A stretch of 9,203 nucleotides of DNA from an uncultured Alistipes sp. (GCA_947178455.1 CAMWYI010000070.1:1-9203); one strand, 5' to 3'; counted from the first letter of the stretch, positions 1 through 6,873 are shown. Program-made: numbers and translations. The notes: generated from the letters alone by a model not told the origin.

Positions 1-1073
1 CGCCCCAAGTGGGCCTCGATGCGCTGAAACGCATCGACCGCAAGATACTGGAATACAGTCCGAGCGACGGCTACCGGTCGCTGCGCGAAAAGCTGGCCGA
101 ATACTATGCGCAATACCAAATCAACCTCTCGCCCGATGAAATCATCGTCACGGCGGGCGGCTCGGAGGCGGTGTTGTTCGCGTTCATGTCGTGTCTGAAT
201 CCGGGCGACGAAATCATCGTCCCCGAACCGGCCTATGCCAACTACATGGCGTTTGCTATTTCGGCCGGAGCAGTCATCCGTCCGGTGGTGTCGACCATCG
301 AACAAGGCTTCGCGCTGCCCGACATTGCCGAATTCGAGAAACTCATCAACGAACGCACGCGCGGCATCCTCATCTGCAACCCCAACAACCCGACGGGCTA
401 CCTCTACACGCGGCGCGAGATGAACCGCATCCGCGATTTGGTGCGCAAATACGACCTGTTCCTCTTTTCGGACGAAGTCTACCGCGAGTTCATCTACACG
501 GGTTCGCCCTACATCTCGGCCTGCCACCTCGAAGGCATCGAAGACCACGTGGTGCTCATCGACTCGGTATCGAAACGCTACTCGGAGTGCGGCATCCGCA
601 TCGGCGCCCTCATTACGAAAAACCGGCAGGTGCGCAATGCCGTGATGAAATTCTGTCAGGCGCGCCTTTCGCCGCCGCTGCTGGGTCAAATCGTGGCCGA
701 AGCCTCGATTGACGCGCCGCGTTCATACAGCGCCGAAGTGTACGAGGAGTATATCGAACGGCGCAAATGCTTGATCGACGGGCTGAACCGCATTCCGGGC
801 GTCTACTCGCCCATTCCGATGGGAGCGTTCTACACGGTGGCGCGGCTTCCGGTCGACGACTGCGACAAATTCTGCGCGTGGTGTCTTTCGGATTTCGAGT
901 ACGAGGGCGAAACGGTGATGCTGGCCCCCGCATCGGGCTTCTACACCGACCCCCAGCGCGGCCGCAACGAAGTGCGCATCGCCTATATCCTCTGCAAAGA
1001 AGACCTGCAACGGGCGCTGGTGGTTTTGGGAAAAGCCCTCGAAGCCTACAACCGCCGCACGGAGAAAAAATAA
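1..1073 (+). CDS. PLP-dependent aminotransferase, class I/II (5' end missing)
   Basis: Transfers an amino group between an amino acid and a 2-oxo acid using pyridoxal phosphate, probably in the cytosol. The substrate cannot be read from sequence; the family (COG0436, AspC-like) includes aspartate and aromatic aminotransferases. The frame is open to the left edge: codons before the GTG at 9 read Pro-Gln, matching the 'TPQV' segment of related proteins, so that GTG is internal and roughly 40 N-terminal residues lie outside. Counting from Val at 9: a glycine-rich PLP-phosphate region (TAGGSEAV, 48-55), NPNNPTG (124-130), SDEVY with the PLP-ring aspartate (D155), the Schiff-base lysine in SVSKRYS (K189, codon 573-575), and NEVRIAY with the substrate-carboxylate arginine (R323). 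It ends in Lys-Lys-TAA and converges on tkt. Family assignment is secure; the specific substrate is not. Confidence 0.93.
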   Translation, partial: PQVGLDALKRIDRKILEYSPSDGYRSLREKLAEYYAQYQINLSPDEIIVTAGGSEAVLFAFMSCLNPGDEIIVPEPAYANYMAFAISAGAVIRPVVSTIEQGFALPDIAEFEKLINERTRGILICNPNNPTGYLYTRREMNRIRDLVRKYDLFLFSDEVYREFIYTGSPYISACHLEGIEDHVVLIDSVSKRYSECGIRIGALITKNRQVRNAVMKFCQARLSPPLLGQIVAEASIDAPRSYSAEVYEEYIERRKCLIDGLNRIPGVYSPIPMGAFYTVARLPVDDCDKFCAWCLSDFEYEGETVMLAPASGFYTDPQRGRNEVRIAYILCKEDLQRALVVLGKALEAYNRRTEKK

Positions 1074-1100
1074 CCGGTCTCGCCAAACAGCGAAACCGGT
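1064..1100 (-). terminator. Intrinsic terminator for the leftward tkt transcript
   Basis: Read on the minus strand, ACCGGTTTCGC (1100-1090) pairs with GCGAGACCGGT (1083-1073) around a 6-nt loop, giving an 11-bp stem with one G-U pair. It is followed directly by TATTTTTTCTC (1072-1062). This is the standard stem plus U-tract form. The U-tract comes from the AAA-AAA lysine codons at the end of the opposing aminotransferase gene. It lies about 64 nt beyond the tkt stop codon. Confidence 0.85.
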
Positions 1101-1110
1101 CGAGTCAACT

Positions 1111-1165
1111 CGGAGACGATTTCCAGCCGCATCGAATGCGTGCAGCGAATCGTCTCCGTTTTTCT
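1111..1165 (+). terminator. Intrinsic terminator for the rightward aminotransferase transcript
   Basis: CGGAGACGAT (1111-1120) pairs perfectly with ATCGTCTCCG (1149-1158), extendable by a T-A and a T-G pair. A smaller inner hairpin (CGCAT 1128-1132 with ATGCG 1136-1140) closes the apex. The stem is followed by TTTTTCT (1159-1165), a U-tract on the plus strand. The T-run abuts and slightly overlaps the tkt stop codon (1164-1166). The minus-strand side has no comparable U-tract, so the element acts mainly on rightward transcription. Confidence 0.83.
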
Positions 1166-3206
1166 ATCGCTTGCCGAGCATCTTTTTCACCTCGTCGGCG
1201 ACGGTGGGGCCGTTGTAGCCGAACTGCTCGTCGAGCACCTTGTAGGGAGCCGAATAACCGAAGTGCTCCAACCCGTGAATCGTGCCGTTCTCGCCGACCA
1301 GCCCCACAAGGTTCACGGGCAGGCCCGAAGTCATGCCGTAACGCGGAATCCCCGCAGGCAGCACCGAAGTCTGGTACGAACGCGGTTGGTCGCGGAACAA
1401 TCCCTCGCTCGGAACGTTCACCACGCGCACGGCGACCCCTTCGTTCGCCAACTGGCGGGCACCCTCGACCAGCGTCGAGACCTCCGAACCGTTGGCCACG
1501 AGAATGGCGGCGGGTTTGGCCGCATCCATCACCACGTAGCCGCCTTTGGAAATCTGCATCGCCTCCACCCGTCGGCTCTGGCTCAACACGGGCAGCGTCT
1601 TGATATTCTGCCGCGACAAGACCAGTGCGACCGGACGATGCTCGCCCAATGCGAGTTTCCACGCCCCGACGGTTTCGTCGCCGTCGGCCGGACGCACCAC
1701 GACCATCGACCGTTCGCCCCGATGATTGCGCAGGTGCTCCATCAGGCGGATTTGGGCCTCCTGCTCGACGGGCTGATGCGTCGGACCGTCCTCGCCCACG
1801 CGGAACGAATCGTGCGTCCAAATATAGATGACGTGCAGGCGCATCAGGGCAGCCAACCGCACGGCCGGTTTCATGTAATCCGAGAAGACGAAGAACGTCC
1901 CGCACGCCGGAATCACACCTCCGTGCAGGGCCATGCCGTTCATCACGCAGGCCATCGTCAACTCCGACACACCCGCTTGGAAGAATTTTCCAGAGAAATC
2001 GCCCTTCTTAAACGCCGTAGTCTTTTTAAGAAAACCGTCTGTCTTGTCCGAATTGGACAAGTCGGCCGAAGCGACGATGAGGTTGTCCACCTTGTCGGCC
2101 AGTACGCCCAACACCGAAGCCGATGCCGCACGGGTCGCGCTGTCGGGTTTCAACTCGATGCTCTTCCAGTCGATTTCGGGCACGTCGCCCGCGAAAAATC
2201 CGTCGAGCTTGTGCGCCAAATCGAGGTGCGCCGAACGCCACTTTTTCTCGACCGCCGCCTGCTCTTTCGCCCATTTCCGCAAGGCATCGCGCCGCGCAGC
2301 GAACGCTTCGACGCTCTCCGCGCTGAATGCGAAAGGATTTTCGGGGTCGCCGCCCAGATTTTTGACCGTTGCGGCGAAGTCGGCACCGGCCGCCGTCAAA
2401 GGCTGCCCGTGCGTCGATACCTTATTCTCGAAACTATGGCCGTCGGGCCCGACAGCCCCGCGACCCATGACCGTATGGCCGATAATCAAGGTCGGACGCT
2501 CGGTCTCGGCGTTGGCCGCCGCGAGCGCCTTGCGCAACGCCTCGATGTCGTGGCCGTCCACGTCGAGCACGTTCCACCCCCAAGCCTTGTATTTCATGGC
2601 GACGTCCTCGCTGTCCACCTCGTCGACCTGCGTCGAAAGCTGGATGTTGTTCGAGTCGTAGTACATGATGAGGTTCGATAGACCCAAATGGCCTGCGATA
2701 CGCCCCACGCCCTGCGAAATCTCCTCCTCGACCGCGCCGTCGGAAATATAGGCGTAAGTCTTGTGCGCCGTCCACTCGCCGAACCGCTGGGCGATGAAAC
2801 GCTCGGCGATAGCGGCTCCCAAAGCCATGGCATGGCCCTGACCGAGCGGGCCGGAAGTGTTCTCGATACCGCGCAGGACATCCGTTTCGGGATGACCGGG
2901 CGTGACGCTCCCCCACTGCCGCAGCGACTGCAAGTCCTCCGCCGAGAAGTGACCGGCCAGCGCCAGCGTCGAATAGAGCATCGGCGCCATGTGTCCGGGG
3001 TCGAGGAAGAACCGGTCGCGGAAAGGATAATCCATGCGGTCGGGGTCGTAGCGCAGGAACTCGGTGTAGAGCACCGTCATGAAGTCCGCACCGCCCATCG
3101 CACCGCCCGGATGACCCGACTGGGCCCGTTCGACCATGGCGGCCGCCAAAATGCGGATGTTATCGGCGACCCGCGAAAGTTTGGTATTCGTAGACATCTT
3201 CTTCAT
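1164..3206 (-). CDS. tkt: Transketolase
   Basis: Thiamine-diphosphate enzyme of the non-oxidative pentose phosphate pathway. It moves two-carbon ketol units from xylulose 5-phosphate to ribose 5-phosphate or erythrose 4-phosphate in the cytosol. The 680-residue length is normal for a full transketolase. Visible landmarks: SGHPGGAMG (30-38, H32), LDPGHMAP (68-75), the H105 region, the ThDP/metal motif from D156 (SDG) through E161 to N186 (YDSNN), the catalytic glutamate in AGVSELTM (E415), the pyrimidine-binding half with THDSFRVGEDGPTHQP (464-479), and the C-terminal domain with NGSEV (572-576). The start is either ATG 3206-3204 or the ATG three codons later (3197-3195); MSTNTKL is equally plausible because neither has a strong ribosome site. 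It follows clpX on the same strand after 94 nt and may be read from that operon, from its own promoter, or both. It is terminated at 1064-1100. Confidence 0.97.
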   Translation of the reverse strand: MKKMSTNTKLSRVADNIRILAAAMVERAQSGHPGGAMGGADFMTVLYTEFLRYDPDRMDYPFRDRFFLDPGHMAPMLYSTLALAGHFSAEDLQSLRQWGSVTPGHPETDVLRGIENTSGPLGQGHAMALGAAIAERFIAQRFGEWTAHKTYAYISDGAVEEEISQGVGRIAGHLGLSNLIMYYDSNNIQLSTQVDEVDSEDVAMKYKAWGWNVLDVDGHDIEALRKALAAANAETERPTLIIGHTVMGRGAVGPDGHSFENKVSTHGQPLTAAGADFAATVKNLGGDPENPFAFSAESVEAFAARRDALRKWAKEQAAVEKKWRSAHLDLAHKLDGFFAGDVPEIDWKSIELKPDSATRAASASVLGVLADKVDNLIVASADLSNSDKTDGFLKKTTAFKKGDFSGKFFQAGVSELTMACVMNGMALHGGVIPACGTFFVFSDYMKPAVRLAALMRLHVIYIWTHDSFRVGEDGPTHQPVEQEAQIRLMEHLRNHRGERSMVVVRPADGDETVGAWKLALGEHRPVALVLSRQNIKTLPVLSQSRRVEAMQISKGGYVVMDAAKPAAILVANGSEVSTLVEGARQLANEGVAVRVVNVPSEGLFRDQPRSYQTSVLPAGIPRYGMTSGLPVNLVGLVGENGTIHGLEHFGYSAPYKVLDEQFGYNGPTVADEVKKMLGKR

Positions 3207-3243
3207 TCAACAAATTTCAAATTCGAGTGTCGGAACTATCGGG

Positions 3244-3260
3244 GACGCGGCAAGCGCGTC
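3244..3260 (-). repeat. Short inverted repeat in the tkt leader
   Basis: GACGCG (3244-3249) and CGCGTC (3255-3260) form a perfect 6-bp GC-rich stem with a 5-nt loop. It lies in the 94-nt gap between clpX and tkt, about 38 nt before the tkt start. No U-tract follows on the minus strand, so it is not a classical terminator. It could be an mRNA-stabilising or processing hairpin between the two genes. The function is unknown. Confidence 0.5.
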
Positions 3261-3272
3261 GGTCCGAATGTT

Positions 3273-3288
3273 TCAAGGTATAAAGATA
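3273..3288 (-). promoter_or_regulatory. Possible tkt promoter (-7-like words)
   Basis: On the minus strand, TATCTTTA (3288-3281) is followed directly by TACCTTGA (3280-3273). The first matches the Bacteroidetes -7 consensus TAnnTTTG at all but its last base; the second also deviates in the last bases. Both sit in an AT-rich island just after the clpX stop, in otherwise GC-rich DNA. I find no well-placed TTTG -33 box, so this is tentative. If used, the leader would be about 60-70 nt and would include the hairpin at 3244-3260. Confidence 0.35.
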
Positions 3289-3300
3289 ACAATTTTTTTG

Positions 3301-4578
3301 TCATCCCACCTTCTTCAAAGCCAAAACATGTGTTTTTTCGACTTTTTCTTTTGCATAGGGAAGCGTCACGACGAAGCGGTCGGTGCCCGACGACGGCACG
3401 TCGAACATGAGGTCCATCATCACCGCTTCGCAAATCGACCGCAGTCCGCGCGCGCCCAATTTGCACTCGACCGCCTTGTCGACGATGTAATCCAGCACTG
3501 CGTCGTCGAACGAGAGCGCCACGCCGTCCAGCTCGAACAGCCGGACGTACTGCTTGACGATAGCGTTGCGCGGCTCGGTGAGAATCGACCGCAGCGCCTC
3601 GCGGCCCAACGGCTGCATGCAGGTCAGCACCGGCAGACGACCCACCAATTCGGGAATCAGGCCAAACGATTTCAAATCCTGCGGCGAGAGGTATTTCATC
3701 AGGTTGTTGCGGTCGATAGGGTCGGCATTGATGCGGCCGAAGCCCAGCGCCCGCGTGTTGAGCCGTTGGGCGATTTTCTTCTCGATGCCGTCGAACGCCC
3801 CGCCGCAAATGAACAGGATGTTGCGCGTATCGACCTGAATGAATTTCTGTTCGGGGTGTTTGCGCCCGCCCTGCGGCGGCACGTTGACCACCGTGCCTTC
3901 GAGAATTTTCAATAATGCCTGCTGGACGCCCTCGCCCGACACGTCGCGCGTAATGGAGGGATTATCCCCCTTGCGGGCGATTTTATCGATTTCGTCGATG
4001 AAGACGATGCCGCGCTGGGCCTGCTCGACGTTGTAGTCGGCGACCTGCAACAGCCGCGAGAGGATGCTCTCGACGTCCTCGCCCACGTAACCGGCTTCGG
4101 TCAACACCGTAGCGTCGACAATCGTAAAAGGCACTTTCAATAATTTGGCAATGGTTCTGGCCAACAGGGTTTTTCCCGTACCGGTCGGCCCGACCAGCAC
4201 GATGTTCGACTTGTCGATTTCGACGTCGTCCTCTTTCGGCGCGTAAAGCAACCGTTTATAGTGATTGTAGACCGCCACCGAAAGGTAACGCTTGGCGTCG
4301 TCCTGCCCGATGACGTACTGGTCGAGGAACTCCTTGATTTGCGCGGGTTTGAGCAACTCCTCCTTGCGCAACATGTCGGGGCCTTTGGCATGCGCACCCG
4401 TCGCGAAGTCGTTTTCGACGATGATTTTGTACCCTTTCTCGATGCACTGGTTGCAGATGTTCACGCCGTCCGTTCCCTGAAACAGCACCTCGACGTCGTC
4501 GCGCCGAACCCCGCAGAACGAACATCGGTCGTCGCCCGTATGACCGCCGCCCCTGTGATTATTTCTGTTTTGCGCCAT
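3301..4578 (-). CDS. clpX: ATP-dependent Clp protease ATP-binding subunit ClpX
   Basis: AAA+ unfoldase that recognises tagged or damaged proteins, unfolds them and threads them into ClpP in the cytosol. All expected parts are present in 425 residues: a four-cysteine zinc-binding domain (C19, C22, C42, C45), Walker A GPTGTGKT (130-137), the pore-1 loop GYVG (163-166), Walker B IVFIDE (191-196), the RKH pore-entry loop (239-241), the arginine-finger region PELVGRLPV (R314) and the sensor-2 motif GARGLR (375-380). The ClpP-docking tripeptide, IGF in E. coli, appears as LGF (278-280), a conservative variant. It starts 7 nt after the clpP stop, with an A-rich stretch overlapping that stop and no strong Shine-Dalgarno sequence. 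Co-transcription with clpP is near certain. tkt follows after 94 nt. From memory, Bacteroides species often carry recQ after clpX, so tkt in this place may be lineage-specific. Confidence 0.98.
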   Translation of the reverse strand: MAQNRNNHRGGGHTGDDRCSFCGVRRDDVEVLFQGTDGVNICNQCIEKGYKIIVENDFATGAHAKGPDMLRKEELLKPAQIKEFLDQYVIGQDDAKRYLSVAVYNHYKRLLYAPKEDDVEIDKSNIVLVGPTGTGKTLLARTIAKLLKVPFTIVDATVLTEAGYVGEDVESILSRLLQVADYNVEQAQRGIVFIDEIDKIARKGDNPSITRDVSGEGVQQALLKILEGTVVNVPPQGGRKHPEQKFIQVDTRNILFICGGAFDGIEKKIAQRLNTRALGFGRINADPIDRNNLMKYLSPQDLKSFGLIPELVGRLPVLTCMQPLGREALRSILTEPRNAIVKQYVRLFELDGVALSFDDAVLDYIVDKAVECKLGARGLRSICEAVMMDLMFDVPSSGTDRFVVTLPYAKEKVEKTHVLALKKVG

Positions 4579-4585
4579 GATTTTC

Positions 4586-5266
4586 TTAATTTTTCGTTCG
4601 TTTGGCGAGCACTTCGTCGATTAAACCGTAACTCTGCGCCTCTTGGGCCGTGAGCCAGTAATCGCGGTCGGCGTCCTTCTCGATTTTCTTCACCGGCACA
4701 CCCGAATGCTCCGACAGAATTTCATACAACTCGCGCTTGGTCTTGGCGATTTCGCGGGCCGTGATTTCGATGTCCGACGCCTGTCCCTGCGCACCGCCCA
4801 GCGGCTGGTGAATCATCACCCGCGAGTGCGGCAAAGCGGAACGCTTGCCGGCGGCACCGGCCGTCAGCAGCACGGCAGCCATCGAAGCAGCCAGCCCCGT
4901 GCAAATGGTCGCCACATCGGGCGCCACCAACTGCATGGTGTCGTAGATGCCCAAACCGGCCGACACGGAACCGCCCGGCGAATTGATATAAATCTGGATG
5001 TCCTTTTCGGGGTCGACCGATTCGAGAAAAAGCAGCTGGGCCTGAATGATATTGGCCGCATCGTCGTAAACCGGCACGCCGAGAAAGATGATGCGGTCCA
5101 TCATCAAGCGCGAAAAAACGTCCATCGTCGCGATGTTCAGTTGCCGTTCCTCGATGATGGTCGGCGAGATATACGCGGTGCTCACCGACTGGAAATCGTG
5201 CAGTTTCAACGAACTGATGCCGCATTGCAGCCGTGCATATTTCTCGAATTCCGAATTGTTTGCCAT
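4586..5266 (-). CDS. clpP: ATP-dependent Clp protease proteolytic subunit ClpP
   Basis: Serine peptidase that forms the barrel-shaped proteolytic core and works with ClpX in the cytosol. With the start at ATG 5266-5264 (MANNSEF) the product is 226 residues. The catalytic triad is intact and correctly spaced: Ser128 in GLAASMAAV, His153 in MIHQPLGG and Asp202 in DRDYWLTA. The 25- and 49-residue gaps equal those of the E. coli triad (97/122/171). The substrate-groove segment NSPGGSV (95-101) is present. The N-terminus is about 30 residues longer than E. coli ClpP, as is common in Bacteroidetes, and might be a propeptide. The frame continues upstream to a TTG at 5320, but that part crosses a tandem repeat and has no homologous look, so I reject it. 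An AT-rich stretch (CTTAATAAAAGT) precedes the ATG in place of a Shine-Dalgarno sequence. clpX follows after 7 nt; tig lies 201 nt upstream. Confidence 0.97.
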   Translation of the reverse strand: MANNSEFEKYARLQCGISSLKLHDFQSVSTAYISPTIIEERQLNIATMDVFSRLMMDRIIFLGVPVYDDAANIIQAQLLFLESVDPEKDIQIYINSPGGSVSAGLGIYDTMQLVAPDVATICTGLAASMAAVLLTAGAAGKRSALPHSRVMIHQPLGGAQGQASDIEITAREIAKTKRELYEILSEHSGVPVKKIEKDADRDYWLTAQEAQSYGLIDEVLAKRTKN

Positions 5267-5281
5267 ACTTTTATTAAGATT

Positions 5282-5316
5282 CGTTTCTGTGCTAATCGAG
5301 CGTTTCCGTGCCAATC
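5282..5316 (-). repeat. Imperfect tandem repeat in the clpP leader
   Basis: On the minus strand, GATTGGCACGGAAACG (5316-5301) and GATTAGCACAGAAACG (5297-5282) match at 14 of 16 positions, with starts 19 nt apart. The pair lies 16-50 nt before the clpP start codon. The core GCACGGAAACG occurs once more upstream of tig (6884-6874), also in non-coding DNA. The copies could be operator half-sites spaced about two helical turns apart, or traces of a dispersed repeat. The function is unknown. Confidence 0.5.
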
Positions 5317-5377
5317 GCAAGGGCGAGGGCTCTTCTCCGTGCAGAGCAAGCAGAGCGTGCCGACCCTATCCTGTACC

Positions 5378-5398
5378 GCACGGCAAGGGTGCCCGTGC
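5378..5398 (-). repeat. Hairpin in the tig-clpP spacer
   Basis: GCACGG (5378-5383) and CCGTGC (5393-5398) form a perfect 6-bp stem with a 9-nt loop, in the middle of the 201-nt tig-clpP spacer. Next to it is a 7-nt direct repeat GCAGAGC at 5341-5347 and 5350-5356. No U-tract follows on the minus strand, so it is an RNA structure candidate and not a terminator. Confidence 0.4.
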
Positions 5399-5403
5399 CA
5401 TTT

Positions 5404-5447
5404 AATAAATGCGGGACTTTGCAAACTTCACGCCTGCCAAGTCCCGC
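5404..5447 (-). terminator. Probable terminator or attenuator after tig
   Basis: On the minus strand GCGGGACTT (5447-5439) pairs with AAGTCCCGC (5419-5411), a perfect 9-bp stem. Beyond one G/A mismatch an inner GCA/TGC pairing extends it. It begins 21 nt after the tig stop. The following ATTTATT (5410-5404) is an interrupted, weak U-tract, so termination is probably partial. This would set the ratio of tig to clpPX transcript, because no strong promoter is visible in the rest of the spacer. Confidence 0.55.
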
Positions 5448-5467
5448 GCGGTCGTTTTTCGAGAAAA

Positions 5468-6796
5468 TTATTGCAGGCTCTGCGCCATTTTGGCGAAATC
5501 GTCCGACGATACGGCTTTTTCCGTTACGGTGATTTTCGACTTCACGGCTTCGACCACCTTCACCTCGAACAATTTTTCGTAGATTTTCTGCGACTGGTTC
5601 TGGTCGCCCAAAATCCGTTTGGCGTACTCGTCCAGCATGTTGTCGGGGGCCGACGGCATGCCGTACTGCGCGAACTGCGCCGCCGCCAGTGCTTTGGCTT
5701 CGGCCGTCGCCTCTTCTTTCGATACGGTCAACTTGTCCGCCTGAATGAAGTGCTTTTGTAAATAGTTCCAAGAGAACATCTGCAAAAATTGAGAAAAATC
5801 CTTTTCAATGTCGTCCATTGTGAACTTGCCCTCATTAATCGTATAGAGCCAGCGTTTGAGGAACGCTTCGGGCATTTTCAGACCGGCCTTTTTCAGCAGG
5901 TAGTCACGCAGCTGCAGCGTAAAGAGGTAGTCGCTCTCGCGGCCGAGCTCCATGCCGATGCGCTCGTCGAGCAATTTGTCGAACGCCTTTTCATCGGCGA
6001 CGTTGCCCTGCGGGAAAGCCATTTTGAAAAACTCCTCGTTCAGCTCGGGTTCGGCGAACTTGCGGATTTTGGTGATTTCGAGCGAAAATTCGGGCTTGAT
6101 GCCGTCCAGCTCGTTCTCCTTGACTTGCAGAATCGCGGCGCGCTGCGACGGATTTTTATAAAGTTCGTTGATATTTATCTGGGTCTTATAACCTACTTGC
6201 TTGCCGATGAACGGCTTGCGCTCCTCCTCGGACATCGAAATCAGACCGACGTAGGCATCGGCCACGTTCATATCGCCGTTGTCGAGCGTGACGCTCAACG
6301 CCTCGTCCGACGTCACCTTGTCGGTATCGACCAACCGGCCGTAACCGCGCAGGAAGTTCGAGCGGTAGTCGGCGTGCATCTTCTTGTCGATTTTGATGCT
6401 GTGGTAGGTGATTTTATCCTTTTCCGACAGCTCCAGCTTGATTTCGGGAGCCTCGCCGAACTCGAAGACAAACTCGAACTCGGTGTTGTTGTCGAAGTCG
6501 AAATCGCCCTGCTCCTCCGACGGAATGACGTCGCCCAAGTAGTCGATTTTCTGCTTCTGCAAATAGTCGAATACGGCGTTCGATGCGGTGCGGTACGACT
6601 GCTCGGCCAAGACGCCCTTGCCGTACATCTTTTTGACGACGCCCATCGGCACCATGCCGGGACGGAATCCCGGAATGTTGGCCTTGCGGCGGTAATTACG
6701 GAGTTCTTTTTCGACCGCTTCGCCGTAATCGGCCTCCCCGACGGTCACCCGAACCAGCGAGCTGCCGCCGTCGCGTTGTTCTCTTGCAATTTTCAT
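5468..6796 (-). CDS. tig: Trigger factor (ribosome-associated chaperone)
   Basis: Binds the ribosome near the tunnel exit and shields nascent chains during folding. The product is 442 residues from ATG 6796-6794 (MKIAREQ). The ribosome-binding signature GFRPGMVP is at 43-50 in the N-terminal domain. A central segment (about 150-245) sits where E. coli has its FKBP-type prolyl isomerase. It keeps only a loose resemblance (KPFIGKQVGY and KPEFSLEITKI) and appears not to retain the usual active-site aromatics, so isomerase activity is doubtful. The C-terminal half (about 250-442) is helical and charged, as in the substrate-binding domain. The frame extends 21 codons upstream to an ATG at 6859, but that stretch contains a strong promoter word (6845-6838), which places the transcript start inside it; this decides for the 6796 start. 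A GGA lies 5 nt before the ATG. It heads the tig-clpP-clpX group. Confidence 0.96.
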   Translation of the reverse strand: MKIAREQRDGGSSLVRVTVGEADYGEAVEKELRNYRRKANIPGFRPGMVPMGVVKKMYGKGVLAEQSYRTASNAVFDYLQKQKIDYLGDVIPSEEQGDFDFDNNTEFEFVFEFGEAPEIKLELSEKDKITYHSIKIDKKMHADYRSNFLRGYGRLVDTDKVTSDEALSVTLDNGDMNVADAYVGLISMSEEERKPFIGKQVGYKTQININELYKNPSQRAAILQVKENELDGIKPEFSLEITKIRKFAEPELNEEFFKMAFPQGNVADEKAFDKLLDERIGMELGRESDYLFTLQLRDYLLKKAGLKMPEAFLKRWLYTINEGKFTMDDIEKDFSQFLQMFSWNYLQKHFIQADKLTVSKEEATAEAKALAAAQFAQYGMPSAPDNMLDEYAKRILGDQNQSQKIYEKLFEVKVVEAVKSKITVTEKAVSSDDFAKMAQSLQ

Positions 6797-6819
6797 AGTC
6801 CTATAATTGTTTTCTTCAT
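6793..6819 (-). CDS. Possible 8-codon upstream ORF (leader peptide) before tig
   Basis: Inside the predicted tig leader, ATG at 6819-6817 opens a short frame encoding MKKTIIGL and stopping at TGA (6795-6793). The stop overlaps the tig start codon in an ATGA arrangement, the classic geometry for translational coupling. The A-rich surroundings suit initiation in Bacteroidetes. A frame this short arises easily by chance, and there is no evidence that it is translated. Confidence 0.25.
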   Translation of the reverse strand: MKKTIIGL

Positions 6820-6837
6820 TTATTCGAGTTCGGCGGG

Positions 6838-6854
6838 CAAAGATACGAAAATTT
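6838..6854 (-). promoter_or_regulatory. tig: Proximal tig promoter (P1)
   Basis: Minus-strand TATCTTTG (6845-6838) is an exact match to the Bacteroidetes -7 consensus TAnnTTTG. It is preceded by an A/T tract ending ATTTTCG, a common context for this element. The expected start lies near 6831, giving a leader of about 35 nt to the tig ATG at 6796. No clear TTTG -33 box is seen, which is common for this promoter class. Confidence 0.7.
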
Positions 6855-6873
6855 TTCATTAGCGCGATAGCTC

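Noticed and set aside
278..423. Short overlapping open frames inside the aminotransferase
   Set aside because: They are out of frame with a clearly conserved enzyme and have low-complexity Arg/Pro/Ser composition.
1140..2681. Plus-strand open frame of 513 codons opposite tkt
   Set aside because: Transketolase motifs are unambiguous on the minus strand; the antisense product has shadow composition and no recognisable motif.
5267..5320. N-terminal extension of ClpP from a TTG at 5320
   Set aside because: The added residues (RLARKRSISTETNLNKS) cross a tandem repeat and look unlike ClpP. ATG at 5266 gives the family-like start.
5411..5458. Hairpin plus GTTTTT read as a plus-strand terminator
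   Set aside because: The T-run lies several bases past the stem and there is no plus-strand gene to terminate; the hairpin makes more sense for tig on the minus strand.
6797..6859. Longer trigger factor start at ATG 6859
   Set aside because: The segment contains an exact TAnnTTTG promoter word, so the transcript would begin downstream of that ATG. The 442-residue form fits the family.
5789..6862. Plus-strand open frame of 357 codons opposite tig
   Set aside because: Mirrors the trigger factor coding frame, has no initiation context and no domain.
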